Shown: positions 17,160 to 25,727, counted from the first letter of the stretch. The stretch: DNA of 64,000 nucleotides from DASQZT01 sp963728965 (GCA_963728965.1 CAVSMH010000001.1:310001-374000), one strand, 5' to 3'. Numbers and translations are program-made. The notes: generated from the sequence alone by a model not told the origin.

Positions 17160-17289
17160 GCTGGACAAGGAAGTGAAAGCGATCGCGCGCGAGCGCGTGG
17201 GGCGCGTGCCCGCGACCAAGCCCATCGAACCGAAATCGTCCCGGCGGAAGCCGAAGCATAAGAAAAAGGCGGAGGAACAGTCCTCGTGA
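17134..17289 (+). CDS. Small basic protein, 51 aa, unknown function
   Basis: A TTG at 17134 opens a 52-codon frame (ARKKKTFELDKEV at the N terminus, SSRRKPKHKKKAEE near the C terminus) ending with TGA at 17287-17289. GGAGGA lies just upstream. Its stop overlaps the GTG of the next gene (GTGA), the same coupling seen elsewhere in this window, which supports it being translated. Nearly 40% of residues are Lys or Arg, so nucleic-acid binding is possible, but no family was recognised. The non-ATG start and short length keep confidence moderate. Confidence 0.5.
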   Translation: MARKKKTFELDKEVKAIARERVGRVPATKPIEPKSSRRKPKHKKKAEEQSS

Positions 17290-18026
17290 GCGCGCCGCCG
17301 GGCGAGTCGCGGCGAGAGTTTCTCGCCTTCGGCTCGATCTTCGGCTGGATTCCGTTCCTTCGGCCCAAACACGTGAGCATGGCGGGGGCACGATTCCGCA
17401 TCTTCCGCAACGGCCACTCGCGGCGCCGCTACGTGTTTATCCATGGCGACGAGGAGACGGCGCGCGGCGTGTTGCTGCGCCACATCAAGGCGAACCAGGG
17501 CATCGCCTACATGGTGGAGAGCCGCACCCGCACGGTGCCTTGCGAGGCGGGCCGGATCGACCCCAACCGGATGTTTTCGCGAGTGGGCGCCGCGGCGAGC
17601 CTGAAACACTTAAACCCCGACTGGCCGCAGGAACGGGTCGAGGCTGCGCTGGCGAAGCTGGACCACCAGCGGGACCACCTGGTGCATGCGCTGCTGCCGC
17701 CGCCGGGCGGCCTGCTGGTCGCCTTACACAACAACTCCGCGGCTTACTCGGTCACGGACGAGGTGCCCATCAGCGATGCCAAATCGCTTCGCGAGCCTTC
17801 CAATCCGCACGCGTTTTTTCTGTGTACCGATCCCGCCGATTTCGCCCTGCTGGCTACGTCCGGTTACAACGTCGTGCTCCAGCAGCATACGCCTCCCGAT
17901 GACGATGGCTCGCTCTCGCGCCTGGCGGCCGTGCGCGGAGCGCGCTATGTCAACCTGGAAGTGGCCGCCGGCCATTCCGGACGGCAGCAGGAAATGCTGG
18001 ACTGGCTGGAGTGGATGCTGCCGTAG
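17286..18026 (+). CDS. Possible M14-like zinc hydrolase, unknown substrate
   Basis: A 246-aa protein not firmly recognised. The strand YVFIHGDEETARGVL has HGDE, like the H-x-x-E zinc motif of M14 carboxypeptidases and the AstE/AspA deacylases; DPNRMFS resembles the D-x-N-R motif of that fold; LVALHNNSA could supply the second zinc histidine; and NLEVAAGHSG near the end could supply the catalytic glutamate. The order and spacing fit an M14-type fold, but this is by eye only. The first ~30 residues contain a twin-arginine-like RREFLAFGSIFG, so Tat export is possible. GTG start overlaps the stop of the small upstream ORF. Confidence 0.55.
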   Translation: MSAPPGESRREFLAFGSIFGWIPFLRPKHVSMAGARFRIFRNGHSRRRYVFIHGDEETARGVLLRHIKANQGIAYMVESRTRTVPCEAGRIDPNRMFSRVGAAASLKHLNPDWPQERVEAALAKLDHQRDHLVHALLPPPGGLLVALHNNSAAYSVTDEVPISDAKSLREPSNPHAFFLCTDPADFALLATSGYNVVLQQHTPPDDDGSLSRLAAVRGARYVNLEVAAGHSGRQQEMLDWLEWMLP

Positions 18027-18044
18027 CGTCGAATCCGGAGGCGG

Positions 18045-19172
18045 CTACATGAAGTAGTCTTTGACTTTTTCGAAGAGTCCCTTCTCGGTGGGCGAATTGT
18101 CTACCGGGAGCGTCTCGCGCAACTGCTCGAACAGCTTGCGCTGTTCGCGCGTGAGGCGCGTCGGCACTTTGACCTCGATGTGCACGAACTGATCGCCGCG
18201 ACCGCTGCCGTTCAGCACCGGCACGCCTTTGTTACGCAGCCGGAACTGTGCGCTGGTCTGGGTGCCCTCCGGGATCTTCAGCTTGTGCGGGCCTTCGAGG
18301 GTGGGCACTTCGATCTCGCAGCCGAGCGCGGCCTGGGCCAGATTCAGCGGGATGGAGCAGTGCAGGTCGTTTTCGCGTCGTTCGAAAAATGCGTGCGGCT
18401 TGACCTTCAGAAAGACATACAGGTCGCCCGAGGGGCCGCCGTTCGCACCCGGCTGCCCTTCGCCGGGCAGGCGCACGCGGGTGCCGTCGTCCACTCCCGC
18501 GGGAATGTTGACCTTGAGCTTGCGCTGGGCCTGGCGGTAGCCCTGGCCGCGGCACTGGCTGCACGGGTGGCGTATGATCTGTCCGGCGCCGCCGCAGGTG
18601 CTGCACGTGCGGCGGATGGAAAGGAAGCTCTGCTGGTAAACCACTTCGCCGCGGCCGTTGCAGGTGGGGCAGGTGTTGGGCCTGGTACCCGGCTCGGAGC
18701 CGGCGCCGTGGCAGTGCTCGCAGCGCTCCATACGCGGCACCTGAATTTCGGCGGGAAGGCCGAACACCGCCTCCTCGAAACCGATTTCGAGATCGTACCG
18801 GACATCCTCGCCGCGCTGCGCCCGGGTGCGCCGCCGCGTGCCGCCGCCGAACAGGTCGCTGAAGCCGAAGAAATCGCCCAGGATGTCGCTGAAGTCCGCG
18901 AAGGCATCCGGGTTGAAACCGCCGGCCGCGGCCGGGCCTTGCAGGCCGGCATGGCCGAAACGGTCGTAGGTAGCGCGTTTCTGCGGATCGCTGAGGACGC
19001 TGTAAGCTTCCGACGCCTCTTTGAACTTGTCCTCCGCCGTGGGGTCCTCGGGATTGCGGTCCGGATGGAACTTCAGCGCGAGCTTCCGGTAGGCGCTCTT
19101 GATGTCCGGATCGCCGGCATCCCTGCCCACACCGAGAACTTCGTAATAATCTCTTTTCGACACGGAATCCAT
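18045..19172 (-). CDS. dnaJ: DnaJ co-chaperone
   Basis: A 375-aa type I Hsp40. The J domain has KRDYYEVLGV and HPD in LKFHPDRNP; a Gly/Phe-rich linker follows; the zinc region has four CxxCxGxG-type repeats (CEHCHGAG, CPTCNGRG, CSTCGGAG, CSQCRGQG); the C-terminal substrate domain completes it. It stimulates DnaK ATPase and delivers clients. It is 7 bp downstream of grpE in the hrcA-grpE-dnaJ order. dnaK itself is not in the window. Confidence 0.97.
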   Translation of the reverse strand: MDSVSKRDYYEVLGVGRDAGDPDIKSAYRKLALKFHPDRNPEDPTAEDKFKEASEAYSVLSDPQKRATYDRFGHAGLQGPAAAGGFNPDAFADFSDILGDFFGFSDLFGGGTRRRTRAQRGEDVRYDLEIGFEEAVFGLPAEIQVPRMERCEHCHGAGSEPGTRPNTCPTCNGRGEVVYQQSFLSIRRTCSTCGGAGQIIRHPCSQCRGQGYRQAQRKLKVNIPAGVDDGTRVRLPGEGQPGANGGPSGDLYVFLKVKPHAFFERRENDLHCSIPLNLAQAALGCEIEVPTLEGPHKLKIPEGTQTSAQFRLRNKGVPVLNGSGRGDQFVHIEVKVPTRLTREQRKLFEQLRETLPVDNSPTEKGLFEKVKDYFM

Positions 19173-19179
19173 TGTGTTA

Positions 19180-19707
19180 CTACGGTTTGACCGCGACTCG
19201 TACCATCGCGGGCCGGAGGAGCTTTCCCTTGAAATTATAGCCTCGCTGATACTCGCCCAGAACCGTCAGGTCGTCCACGGTATCGGTCGGTACGCGTTCC
19301 ACGGCCTGGTGCACATTGGGGTCGAAAGGTTTTCCTTCCGCCTCGATCGGCTCCAGGCCCATCTTCTTCAGCGTTTCGTAGAGCCGCAGATAAATCAATT
19401 CCACACCCTTGGCATAGTCGCGGTCGGCAGTCTCGGCTTTGAGCGCGCGCTCGAAATCGTCCAGCACCGGGAGGATCTCGCGGACCAGTTCAATAGTGGC
19501 GAATTGCAGAAACTCGGAGTGCTCGCGCTCGTTGCGCCGCCGGGCATTTTCGAACTCCGCGCGCACGCGCAGGACACGGTCCTGCAACTCAGTCTTCTCG
19601 GCCAGGAGCTGGTCACGTTCCGCCATGACGGCGGCCAGTTGCCCTTCCAGGGTTTCTGCCGGCAGGTTGGTGTCGGAAGACACCTCCGATGGATTCGATT
19701 CGGGCAT
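19180..19707 (-). CDS. grpE: GrpE nucleotide exchange factor
   Basis: A 175-aa GrpE. The long N-terminal coiled coil (LAAVMAERDQLLAEKTELQD), EFENARRRNERE, ILPVLDDFERAL and the C-terminal beta domain with FDPNVHQAVERV and YNFKGKLLRPAMVRV are all family marks. It releases ADP from DnaK. The ATG at 19705-19707 has GTGGAG upstream; the frame extends to 19833 without family residues. It lies between hrcA and dnaJ. Confidence 0.95.
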   Translation of the reverse strand: MPESNPSEVSSDTNLPAETLEGQLAAVMAERDQLLAEKTELQDRVLRVRAEFENARRRNEREHSEFLQFATIELVREILPVLDDFERALKAETADRDYAKGVELIYLRLYETLKKMGLEPIEAEGKPFDPNVHQAVERVPTDTVDDLTVLGEYQRGYNFKGKLLRPAMVRVAVKP

Positions 19708-19771
19708 TGGGGGCTCCACTTCTTTTAGCTTATCAAACCCGCCGGGGCAGTTCCGCCCCGGGCCGTCCGCT

Positions 19772-20809
19772 TCAGAACGGCGCGCGTTCGAGCGCGCGGC
19801 TGGTTTCCAGAACCGCACCCATGATCCGTTCATAGTGCATCCGCATTGGCCCGAGGACGGCGACTTTGGCGGGCACGCCGCTGCCCAGCCGCACGGTGAT
19901 TCCGATCAGCGCCAGGTCCTTCATCGCGGGGTGAGCCTCCTCCAGGCCCACATGTACTTCGAGCTCGCCGGGCGGCTGCTCCAGAAAGCGGTCCAACAAC
20001 TCGATGAGGCGCCGCTTTTCTTCGAGCGCGCAGAGCAGCTCGCGCATCTTTTCCCGCGTCAGGTGCAGGTCGAGACCGAGCAGGTTCGAGGCACCCTCCA
20101 TATGCACCTCGGGAGAGGTGTCCACGTCCAGCAGGCCCTTCTGGCACAGGGTCTGGAGATTCCGCATGACCTGGTCGTAGGCCGCGCTCTCCTCCGCCAT
20201 CCGGCGCACCAGCTCGCAGCGGGCATCGCTCAGCTCCCATCCGGTGAAATTGCGATTGATATAGTTGCGCGCCGAAATCAGCTCGTCGGGCAGCACGGGG
20301 TGCTCCAGCACCACTACCTGGTTGCGAACGGCGTGATCGCTGGTGACCAGAATCATCAGCACCCGCCGGTCGGCGAGCGGCACCAGCTCGATCTGATCGA
20401 GTCTCTGCGAAAAGGCCGGAATGGCGACGGCAATCCCGACGTTGTGGCTCAGCTCCATCAGGATGTGACTGCTCCGTTCCATGCGCGCGCCGATGGTGTG
20501 CAGGTTGGTGAACTCGCTGCGCAGCCGGTCCGTCTGACGCGCGGCCACACGGCTGGCGGAGAGGGACTTCACGTAGAAACGAAAGGCCTTTTCGGTCGGC
20601 ACGCGGCCAGCGGAGGTGTGCGGCTGCGACAGGAAGCCCTCGTCGGCCAGATCGGCCATAACGTTGCGAATCGACGCCGGGCTGAGCGAGCGAGTGCGGC
20701 ACTTCGAAATGGTTCGGGATCCCACCGGTTCGCCCGTTTCAATATACGCGCGAACGATCGAAGTCAGGATCTCCTCATGTCTGGTTGTTAGCGGCGCGTC
20801 CGTCCACAT
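19772..20809 (-). CDS. hrcA: HrcA heat-shock repressor
   Basis: A 345-aa transcriptional repressor of class I heat-shock genes. The N-terminal winged helix includes YIETGEPVGSRTISK and LSPASIRNVMADLADEGFLSQPHTSAGRVPT, which is the HrcA hallmark; the rest is the GAF-like domain. It is the first gene of the hrcA-grpE-dnaJ operon and has a strong promoter ~30 bp upstream, without the usual CIRCE operator. Confidence 0.95.
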   Translation of the reverse strand: MWTDAPLTTRHEEILTSIVRAYIETGEPVGSRTISKCRTRSLSPASIRNVMADLADEGFLSQPHTSAGRVPTEKAFRFYVKSLSASRVAARQTDRLRSEFTNLHTIGARMERSSHILMELSHNVGIAVAIPAFSQRLDQIELVPLADRRVLMILVTSDHAVRNQVVVLEHPVLPDELISARNYINRNFTGWELSDARCELVRRMAEESAAYDQVMRNLQTLCQKGLLDVDTSPEVHMEGASNLLGLDLHLTREKMRELLCALEEKRRLIELLDRFLEQPPGELEVHVGLEEAHPAMKDLALIGITVRLGSGVPAKVAVLGPMRMHYERIMGAVLETSRALERAPF

Positions 20810-20837
20810 AGACCCGTAAGGCCAATATTCTATTCAT

Positions 20838-20866
20838 ATTGTAATCGGCGTACCGCGTCGGGTCAA
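20838..20866 (-). promoter_or_regulatory. Sigma-70 promoter of hrcA-grpE-dnaJ
   Basis: On the minus strand TTGACC (20866-20861), 17 bp, TACAAT (20843-20838). The start point would fall near 20831, ~22 nt before the hrcA ATG. A short inverted repeat AATAT-N7-ATATT (20824-20840) overlaps the -10 and start region and could be an operator. No CIRCE (TTAGCACTC-N9-GAGTGCTAA) is present here. Confidence 0.72.
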
Positions 20867-20941
20867 TGTAGGAGTCGGGGCTGGGGGCCGCGCGCTGGAT
20901 TCCGGAGCATCTCCGTCACAGAGAGGGCACGCGCCGCAGCG

Positions 20942-23578
20942 TCAGCGGCGGACTTCGCGGGGGTCGTCCATGCGCGGGCTCTTGGCGCCATGAGGGGCGG
21001 CTCTCGCCTTTGACGGATCGAAGATGCGCTTGTCCACGGGAAGTGCTTTGTAGGGCGCCGGGTCGGGTGTGTCGGTCAGACAGTCGGCCAGATCGGCGGC
21101 CGCGGCATCGAACAGGTTCAGCGGCGGGATGCCCAGCAGGCGGAATACGGTTTTCAGCAGGCCGGGAAAACTGGTGTTGGTGTGGGAGACGTAATTCTTG
21201 CGGCACCAGGGGCCGGCGCAGAGCAGCAGGGTGCGCTGCGCGTCGATATGGTCCACACCGCCCTGGGCATCGTCCTCGGTAATGAAGACCACCATCTCCT
21301 TCCACCATTTGGTGCCGGAAAGGTACTCCAGAATCCGCCCCAGTGCGTAGTCGTTGTCCACCACGAAAGAGGCTTCGTAGGGGTAGCCGTCCTCAGGACG
21401 GGCAGCAGCCATGTGATCGTCGGGCAGGTGCATGAAGAGGAAACGCGGCAAGTCCTCCCCGCCCTTGACATATTTGCGGTCCATCTCGCGGATGAACTGC
21501 GCGGCGCGGTACTGGTCCGGGATGTTCATGTTGAAGCCCGGGTATTCGCGCGAGGTATTTTGGTAGAGCGGCTCGGGCATGGGCACGTTGGTGAGGAAGC
21601 GGGCGCCGGTGGGCTCGAGTTGCTTGCCTTCGTCGACACCGGCGAGCTCGAAGCCTTCGCCGAAGTTGAAAAACGAAATGCCGTGCCGCGCCAGGTGGTG
21701 CCAGATGGTGCCGCCCTCGAGCTGGTCCTCGGGATGGACGGAGGAGTCCGACCCCGCGAACAGGAGCCGGCCGGGGGCTTCCCCGAGACGGAAATCCTTC
21801 TTCTGATCGCTATAGGCTGCCATCAGCGAGGACTCGGTCCAGGCATTGGGATACGAGCCGACCAGCCAGTGATGGCCGTCCACGCTCACGTCCGAATCGG
21901 CGTAGAAGTTGTCGCTGAAGGACCAGCGCCGGACGATGGCGTGATGGTTCGGCGTGACGTTGATCCCCTTCAGGCTGAGCCGCTTGCCTTTGCCATCGAC
22001 ATAGCCGTGCGTGCCGAAGCGCGCCAGTTGGGGCGCGCCTACCACGCGACCGTTGGAGGCGGTGGAGACATCCCCCAACACCTCGTCGTACGTGCGGTTC
22101 TCTTTGACGATCAGGACCACGTGGCGGATGCCGGCGGGGAGCGGGCCGGGCGCCCCGGCGCGCGGGCGAAAGCCGTTGGCATCCATCACGAACGAGGTCT
22201 GCGCGGCGAGATCTTCGGCGTGCGGCATGGGGTACATCGAGAGCGTCCCGTGACGGGTGCGCGGCGCGTACAGCGAGTCGTTCGGTCCGCGCCCCCGGCC
22301 CCGCGCGTTGGTGACCATGACGGTACCGTCTTCGATGGCCACGCGGGTGGGGAACCAGCCCGCCGTCAGATGCCCCAGAACGTGGCGGGTGCGGGTATCG
22401 ATCACGCCCACGGCGTTGATCCCGGCTTCGGCCACCAACAGCCACCCGGATGTCTCGTCGTAGGCCATGCCGATGGGAAGCACACCGCGCAAATTCTCCA
22501 GGCCTGGCATGCGGATCGGGATCTCGGCCTGCACCTGGTTGGTCTGGCGATCGATGACGGTGATGGAGTCGTTCGACGCATTGGAAACATAGACCTGCGC
22601 GGCGGTGGCGACGACGCCCGAAGGGCTGCTGCCGCCGTTACTGTTCGCGCCGAAGGGCACGCCGGTGCGCACGAAGGCCTCGACCTTCGGCTCGGCCGGC
22701 GTGGCGACATCGATCACGCAAAGTGAGTTGGACTCGCGGACATTGGGGTCGCCGAGCCCGGGCACCCGGACCGGTCCCGTTTCGGTGGCGCGCTCCACGC
22801 CGGCAACGGCTTCGGCACTCGGGAAGCCGAACGCGGGAAACGGCAAGCCGGTAGTTTTGGCCTGTTTCGAAGCGGCTCCGGGAACCGGCTGGTACTGAAA
22901 CATGCCGATGTTGGTGACGTACAATTTCCGGCGGTCGGGGGACAGGGCGAGGGCGAACGGCAGGCGCCCGGCGCGAACCGAAGCAAGGATGTGGCGGGAG
23001 CGGGCATCGACCACGGCGATGCGGAAATTGGCCTGGTCGGCTATATAGAGGATGCCGCGTTCCGCATCGAAGGCGAGGTCGCCGGTGTAACTGTCTTCGA
23101 ATCCGTTTTGATTGAGGTCGATGACGCGGCGGCGCTCGGCGTTCCAGTCGAAGAGGCTGACGCGGCCGGAGTTGCCTTCCGAAGCATAGACGGCGTGCTC
23201 GCCGGAAAAGGCCGCGCCCATGAACACTCCGCGCCATTCGTCTTCGCCGGATTCATCCTGCATTTCCGGGTTACGCGCGACCAGTTGGCGCACTTCCCAG
23301 TGAGCCGATTTATTCCGCTCCAGGACCGTAAGGGAGTTTCGCCCGGGCCCTCCGTTGACGGTGACCACGGCGTGACCCGAGGGGCTGACAGCGATACCGA
23401 ACGCGCCGGCGCCGGTGACGTACTGGTCGCCGAGGGGCGCCACGATGCGGCCTCCGGGCAGGATGGAGGACGCGGCGGCGCGCGCCGCCATGCGCATTCC
23501 GGCGGGGGGAGACAGGCCTTGCGTCAGGAGCGAAGCCGGCAATAACAGAAGCGCCAGGAGCGAGCGCGGCGCGAACAC
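20942..23578 (-). CDS. Secreted YVTN beta-propeller / phosphoesterase fusion protein
   Basis: An ~878-aa exported protein. A signal peptide (SLLALLLLPASLLTQ) is followed by a seven-bladed-type propeller with many VIDxxT and YVTN-like repeats (LYVTNIGMF, VYVSNASNDSITVIDRQTN, VGVIDTRTRHVLG). The C-terminal half is an alkaline-phosphatase-fold phosphoesterase: HVVLIVKENRTYDEVLGD with the nucleophile region, SDNFYADSDVSVDGHHW, FLFMHLPDDH and FITEDDAQGGVDHID. This two-domain layout is common in Acidobacteria; the substrate is unknown, with phosphodiester or phospholipid cleavage likely. The GTG at 23578 is preferred because the signal peptide begins there; the frame stays open upstream to 23779 with no signal-like sequence. 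Confidence 0.83.
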   Translation of the reverse strand: MFAPRSLLALLLLPASLLTQGLSPPAGMRMAARAAASSILPGGRIVAPLGDQYVTGAGAFGIAVSPSGHAVVTVNGGPGRNSLTVLERNKSAHWEVRQLVARNPEMQDESGEDEWRGVFMGAAFSGEHAVYASEGNSGRVSLFDWNAERRRVIDLNQNGFEDSYTGDLAFDAERGILYIADQANFRIAVVDARSRHILASVRAGRLPFALALSPDRRKLYVTNIGMFQYQPVPGAASKQAKTTGLPFPAFGFPSAEAVAGVERATETGPVRVPGLGDPNVRESNSLCVIDVATPAEPKVEAFVRTGVPFGANSNGGSSPSGVVATAAQVYVSNASNDSITVIDRQTNQVQAEIPIRMPGLENLRGVLPIGMAYDETSGWLLVAEAGINAVGVIDTRTRHVLGHLTAGWFPTRVAIEDGTVMVTNARGRGRGPNDSLYAPRTRHGTLSMYPMPHAEDLAAQTSFVMDANGFRPRAGAPGPLPAGIRHVVLIVKENRTYDEVLGDVSTASNGRVVGAPQLARFGTHGYVDGKGKRLSLKGINVTPNHHAIVRRWSFSDNFYADSDVSVDGHHWLVGSYPNAWTESSLMAAYSDQKKDFRLGEAPGRLLFAGSDSSVHPEDQLEGGTIWHHLARHGISFFNFGEGFELAGVDEGKQLEPTGARFLTNVPMPEPLYQNTSREYPGFNMNIPDQYRAAQFIREMDRKYVKGGEDLPRFLFMHLPDDHMAAARPEDGYPYEASFVVDNDYALGRILEYLSGTKWWKEMVVFITEDDAQGGVDHIDAQRTLLLCAGPWCRKNYVSHTNTSFPGLLKTVFRLLGIPPLNLFDAAAADLADCLTDTPDPAPYKALPVDKRIFDPSKARAAPHGAKSPRMDDPREVRR

Positions 23579-23813
23579 CTCTCCATGATAGCCGCAAAAT
23601 GATGTCAATAATGGGCGAGTCCCGGGCCGGCAGCGGTCTCGGAAGTTCCGCGAAGGAGGGGGCGGCGCTGTGGAGCGGTTTGAATCGTGAGGTCGGCAGC
23701 GTTCCTGCTGGCCTTTTGAGCAATGGCGGCTCCGGCGGGTTATCGCTTCACGGAAAAGAGTCGAGTTGTCAAAGATCAACGGAGCCGTGCTCGCCGTCCG
23801 CGCGGCGCCGGGG

Positions 23814-25007
23814 TCAACTGGTATCCGGCGGACTATGGGTCCCTAGGGTCAACCAGAGATAGTCATGCAGTTGCATGGCGCAGCGAATGGCATGGTCACC
23901 ACGGTGCAGATAGCGCAACCGGTAAAGGCGTTCGATCACCATGGCCAGTGCGATCAGCAGCCATACGATCAGAATGCTGTTGGCCTGATGATGGCAGATG
24001 TGCTCCATGCCATAGCGGTTCTTGCCGTCGTTGAAGCCCTGATTCTCGATCTCCCAGCGGCTTTTGGCGATGCGGTAGAAACTCAAGCTCCCGAGTTTGG
24101 GGATGGAGAAGTCGGTCAGCCATTCGGCTTGTATTACGGTCCCATCGCGTTTGTGCTGGCAGTACCGCAGGACGCGTACGGCGGGCCAGTTCAGGGTTTC
24201 CCAAGGAGCGAAATTATCCGCGTCCCAGACCTCGACCCGATCATCGCCCTCTTGGAACACGGCCTGGGGCGGTTGCCCGTCAAAGCGGGCGCGCACGGCA
24301 GCGGCTAAAAGAGGAAGGTTCTCCTTGAGGCGCGCCACCATGGGCAGAGCGACCTCCGCGGCGGTGTGGAGAAAAGGAGCCGTGGCATACGCGCTGTCTC
24401 CCACTACATAGTCGGCGAAACGCGCGCCAAGATGCCCCACCGCGCGCCGCAGCAAACGCTGGGCTGCGGCATACTCGCTATCGCCAGGCCCGTAGGGCTC
24501 CACATCGATCGGCAGCGTCAAACCAACGCCGACCATGCTGATCAGTACGAAATGATGCAAGGAACCATGTACTGCACCCTTGGAATCCTTGACCGGATCA
24601 CACAACGGGCAGGGTTCTTTGTGGGTATGCCCCGCGCCGGTACCGTCCAGCGCCAGCCCTATGAAGCGGCTGTTCTCGAAGGCCTTGTTGCGCTTGGCTT
24701 GGTGCAGCGCGGTCGCCACAGCCAATCGCGTCGTCTCCGGGTCCATGCGCTCGGTGCAGTAGGCCAAGGCATCATCCCCGAACTGGCCTTTCAAGCCCAA
24801 CTCGGCGCGCACCGGAGAGTGCGCCAGCCATTCCAGGCGCAAGAAACTTGCGGCGCGCAGGACACGTCCGATCACTACGGCCCAGACCAGATCTCGCGCC
24901 GGGATATGGGGATGGACCCGGCCATCGCCCGGTCGTTGGAAGAAGGACTTCAGGCCCAGGCAGTGGCAGGCGTAGTTTTGGATTTGGCGAACGTGTGGCC
25001 CGGTCAG
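23814..25007 (-). CDS. DDE transposase, IS4-like
   Basis: About 397 aa. A first acidic residue is in FIGLALDGTGAGH, a second in YVVGDSAYATAPF and the third in KSRWEIENQGFNDGKNRYG, which is the Y/R/E/K-type C-terminal motif of IS4-group transposases. The frame extends to 25124, but that part overlaps the accessory gene entirely; a CTG at 25007 overlapping the TGA of that gene (CTGA) is the natural coupled start, or it may be made by frameshifting. The frame is intact, so the enzyme could be active. Confidence 0.75.
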   Translation of the reverse strand: MTGPHVRQIQNYACHCLGLKSFFQRPGDGRVHPHIPARDLVWAVVIGRVLRAASFLRLEWLAHSPVRAELGLKGQFGDDALAYCTERMDPETTRLAVATALHQAKRNKAFENSRFIGLALDGTGAGHTHKEPCPLCDPVKDSKGAVHGSLHHFVLISMVGVGLTLPIDVEPYGPGDSEYAAAQRLLRRAVGHLGARFADYVVGDSAYATAPFLHTAAEVALPMVARLKENLPLLAAAVRARFDGQPPQAVFQEGDDRVEVWDADNFAPWETLNWPAVRVLRYCQHKRDGTVIQAEWLTDFSIPKLGSLSFYRIAKSRWEIENQGFNDGKNRYGMEHICHHQANSILIVWLLIALAMVIERLYRLRYLHRGDHAIRCAMQLHDYLWLTLGTHSPPDTS

Positions 25008-25351
25008 CGGGGCTGCTGTTTGCGCCGCAATACCAGCAACTCGGCATTGGCGGCGAGGACCTCGCGCAGAGCGTCCTGAAAGGCGTGGCCGGCAGCGACG
25101 CGCCGGCGGACGTCGTCCACCCAATCCTTGGGGATGCGTTCGACCCGCTTCTTACCGGCCACCATAAAGGTGAGCGACCAAGCGGGGTGCCCCTCGCCTT
25201 TGGCGCAATGGCAAGTAGGCTTTCCACACTTGGTATGGCTGACGGACAGCGAGCCTGGCAGCAGATCTTGGGGGAAAGGGAATTGGCGGAGCAGCGCAAA
25301 TTTGCGCTGGCGGAGTCTGGCAGCCTCGGGACCCTTGGGCTCGAATTCCAT
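25004..25351 (-). CDS. DUF6788-like transposase accessory protein
   Basis: A 115-aa protein with a central GSLSVSHTKCGKPTCHCAKG cysteine/histidine cluster that could bind zinc, followed by HPAWSLTFMVAGKKRVERIP. This composition is familiar as a small gene placed directly before transposases in acidobacterial and related genomes (from memory, DUF6788). The start is the ATG at 25349-25351. It overlaps the transposase frame. A role in DNA-end recognition or regulation is a guess. Confidence 0.6.
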   Translation of the reverse strand: MEFEPKGPEAARLRQRKFALLRQFPFPQDLLPGSLSVSHTKCGKPTCHCAKGEGHPAWSLTFMVAGKKRVERIPKDWVDDVRRRVAAGHAFQDALREVLAANAELLVLRRKQQPR

Positions 25352-25727
25352 CTTGGAGTAACTATACTACAAGAATTGAACCAAAGCCAGACAAATTTAC
25401 GAACGCGAAAATAGATGGCTTCTGTGGCCGGTTATGCCGGACCCACCCTGCCCGTCATTCTCAACGGCTTATCGGATTCTGCGTTATTGGAGTGCCGAGA
25501 CTGCTGCCGGGCCGGCCGGGCCGGGCGGCGCGCAGAAAAATACGGGAATCGCGTAAAACTTGACCGGACCGGGAAAAGAATTCCCGATTGCATTTCATGT
25601 GAGAAGGTAGATAATTGTTTCAATAGCAGGTGATTTTTGTGCTGTTTCCAACAGCGACGCAGGGGTTGCACACACTTTCCGAATTGGCGTATGATTTGGC
25701 ACGCCAAATGCTGACAGGGGGCATGTT
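25352..25727 (+). other. Intergenic region with a promoter but no convincing gene
   Basis: This 376-bp stretch separates the insertion sequence from the secreted protein at 25728. An open frame at 25415-25633 has no ribosome site or family look. The second half is AT-richer than the surroundings and holds the short hairpin GGGAA-AAGA-TTCCC (around 25570-25585) and the promoter and inverted repeat listed separately. Confidence 0.6.
25666..25695 (+). promoter_or_regulatory. Promoter of the secreted protein and Crp/Fnr regulator
   Basis: TTGCAC (25666-25671), 18 bp, TATGAT (25690-25695). The start point near 25702 leaves a ~25-nt leader before the ATG at 25728. A perfect inverted repeat TTGGCGT (25684-25690), 10 bp, ACGCCAA (25701-25707) spans the -10 box and start and is a good operator candidate. 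Confidence 0.6.

Larger units (their letters stand above)
23814..25351 (-). mobile_element. Insertion sequence: transposase plus DUF6788-like accessory gene
   Basis: Two overlapping minus-strand genes, a small cysteine-containing protein and a DDE transposase, form a compact mobile unit between unrelated neighbours. I searched both flanks (23740-23870 and 25340-25430) by eye for terminal inverted repeats and a target duplication and found none that convinced me, so the true ends are unknown and the unit may be degraded. Confidence 0.65.

Noticed and set aside
25415..25633. 72-aa open frame after the insertion sequence
   Set aside because: No ribosome site, no recognisable residues, and it ends before the promoter of the next gene.
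25684..25707. Canonical Crp or Fnr binding site
   Set aside because: The arms TTGGCGT/ACGCCAA and 10-bp spacing do not match TGTGA-N6-TCACA or TTGAT-N4-ATCAA.
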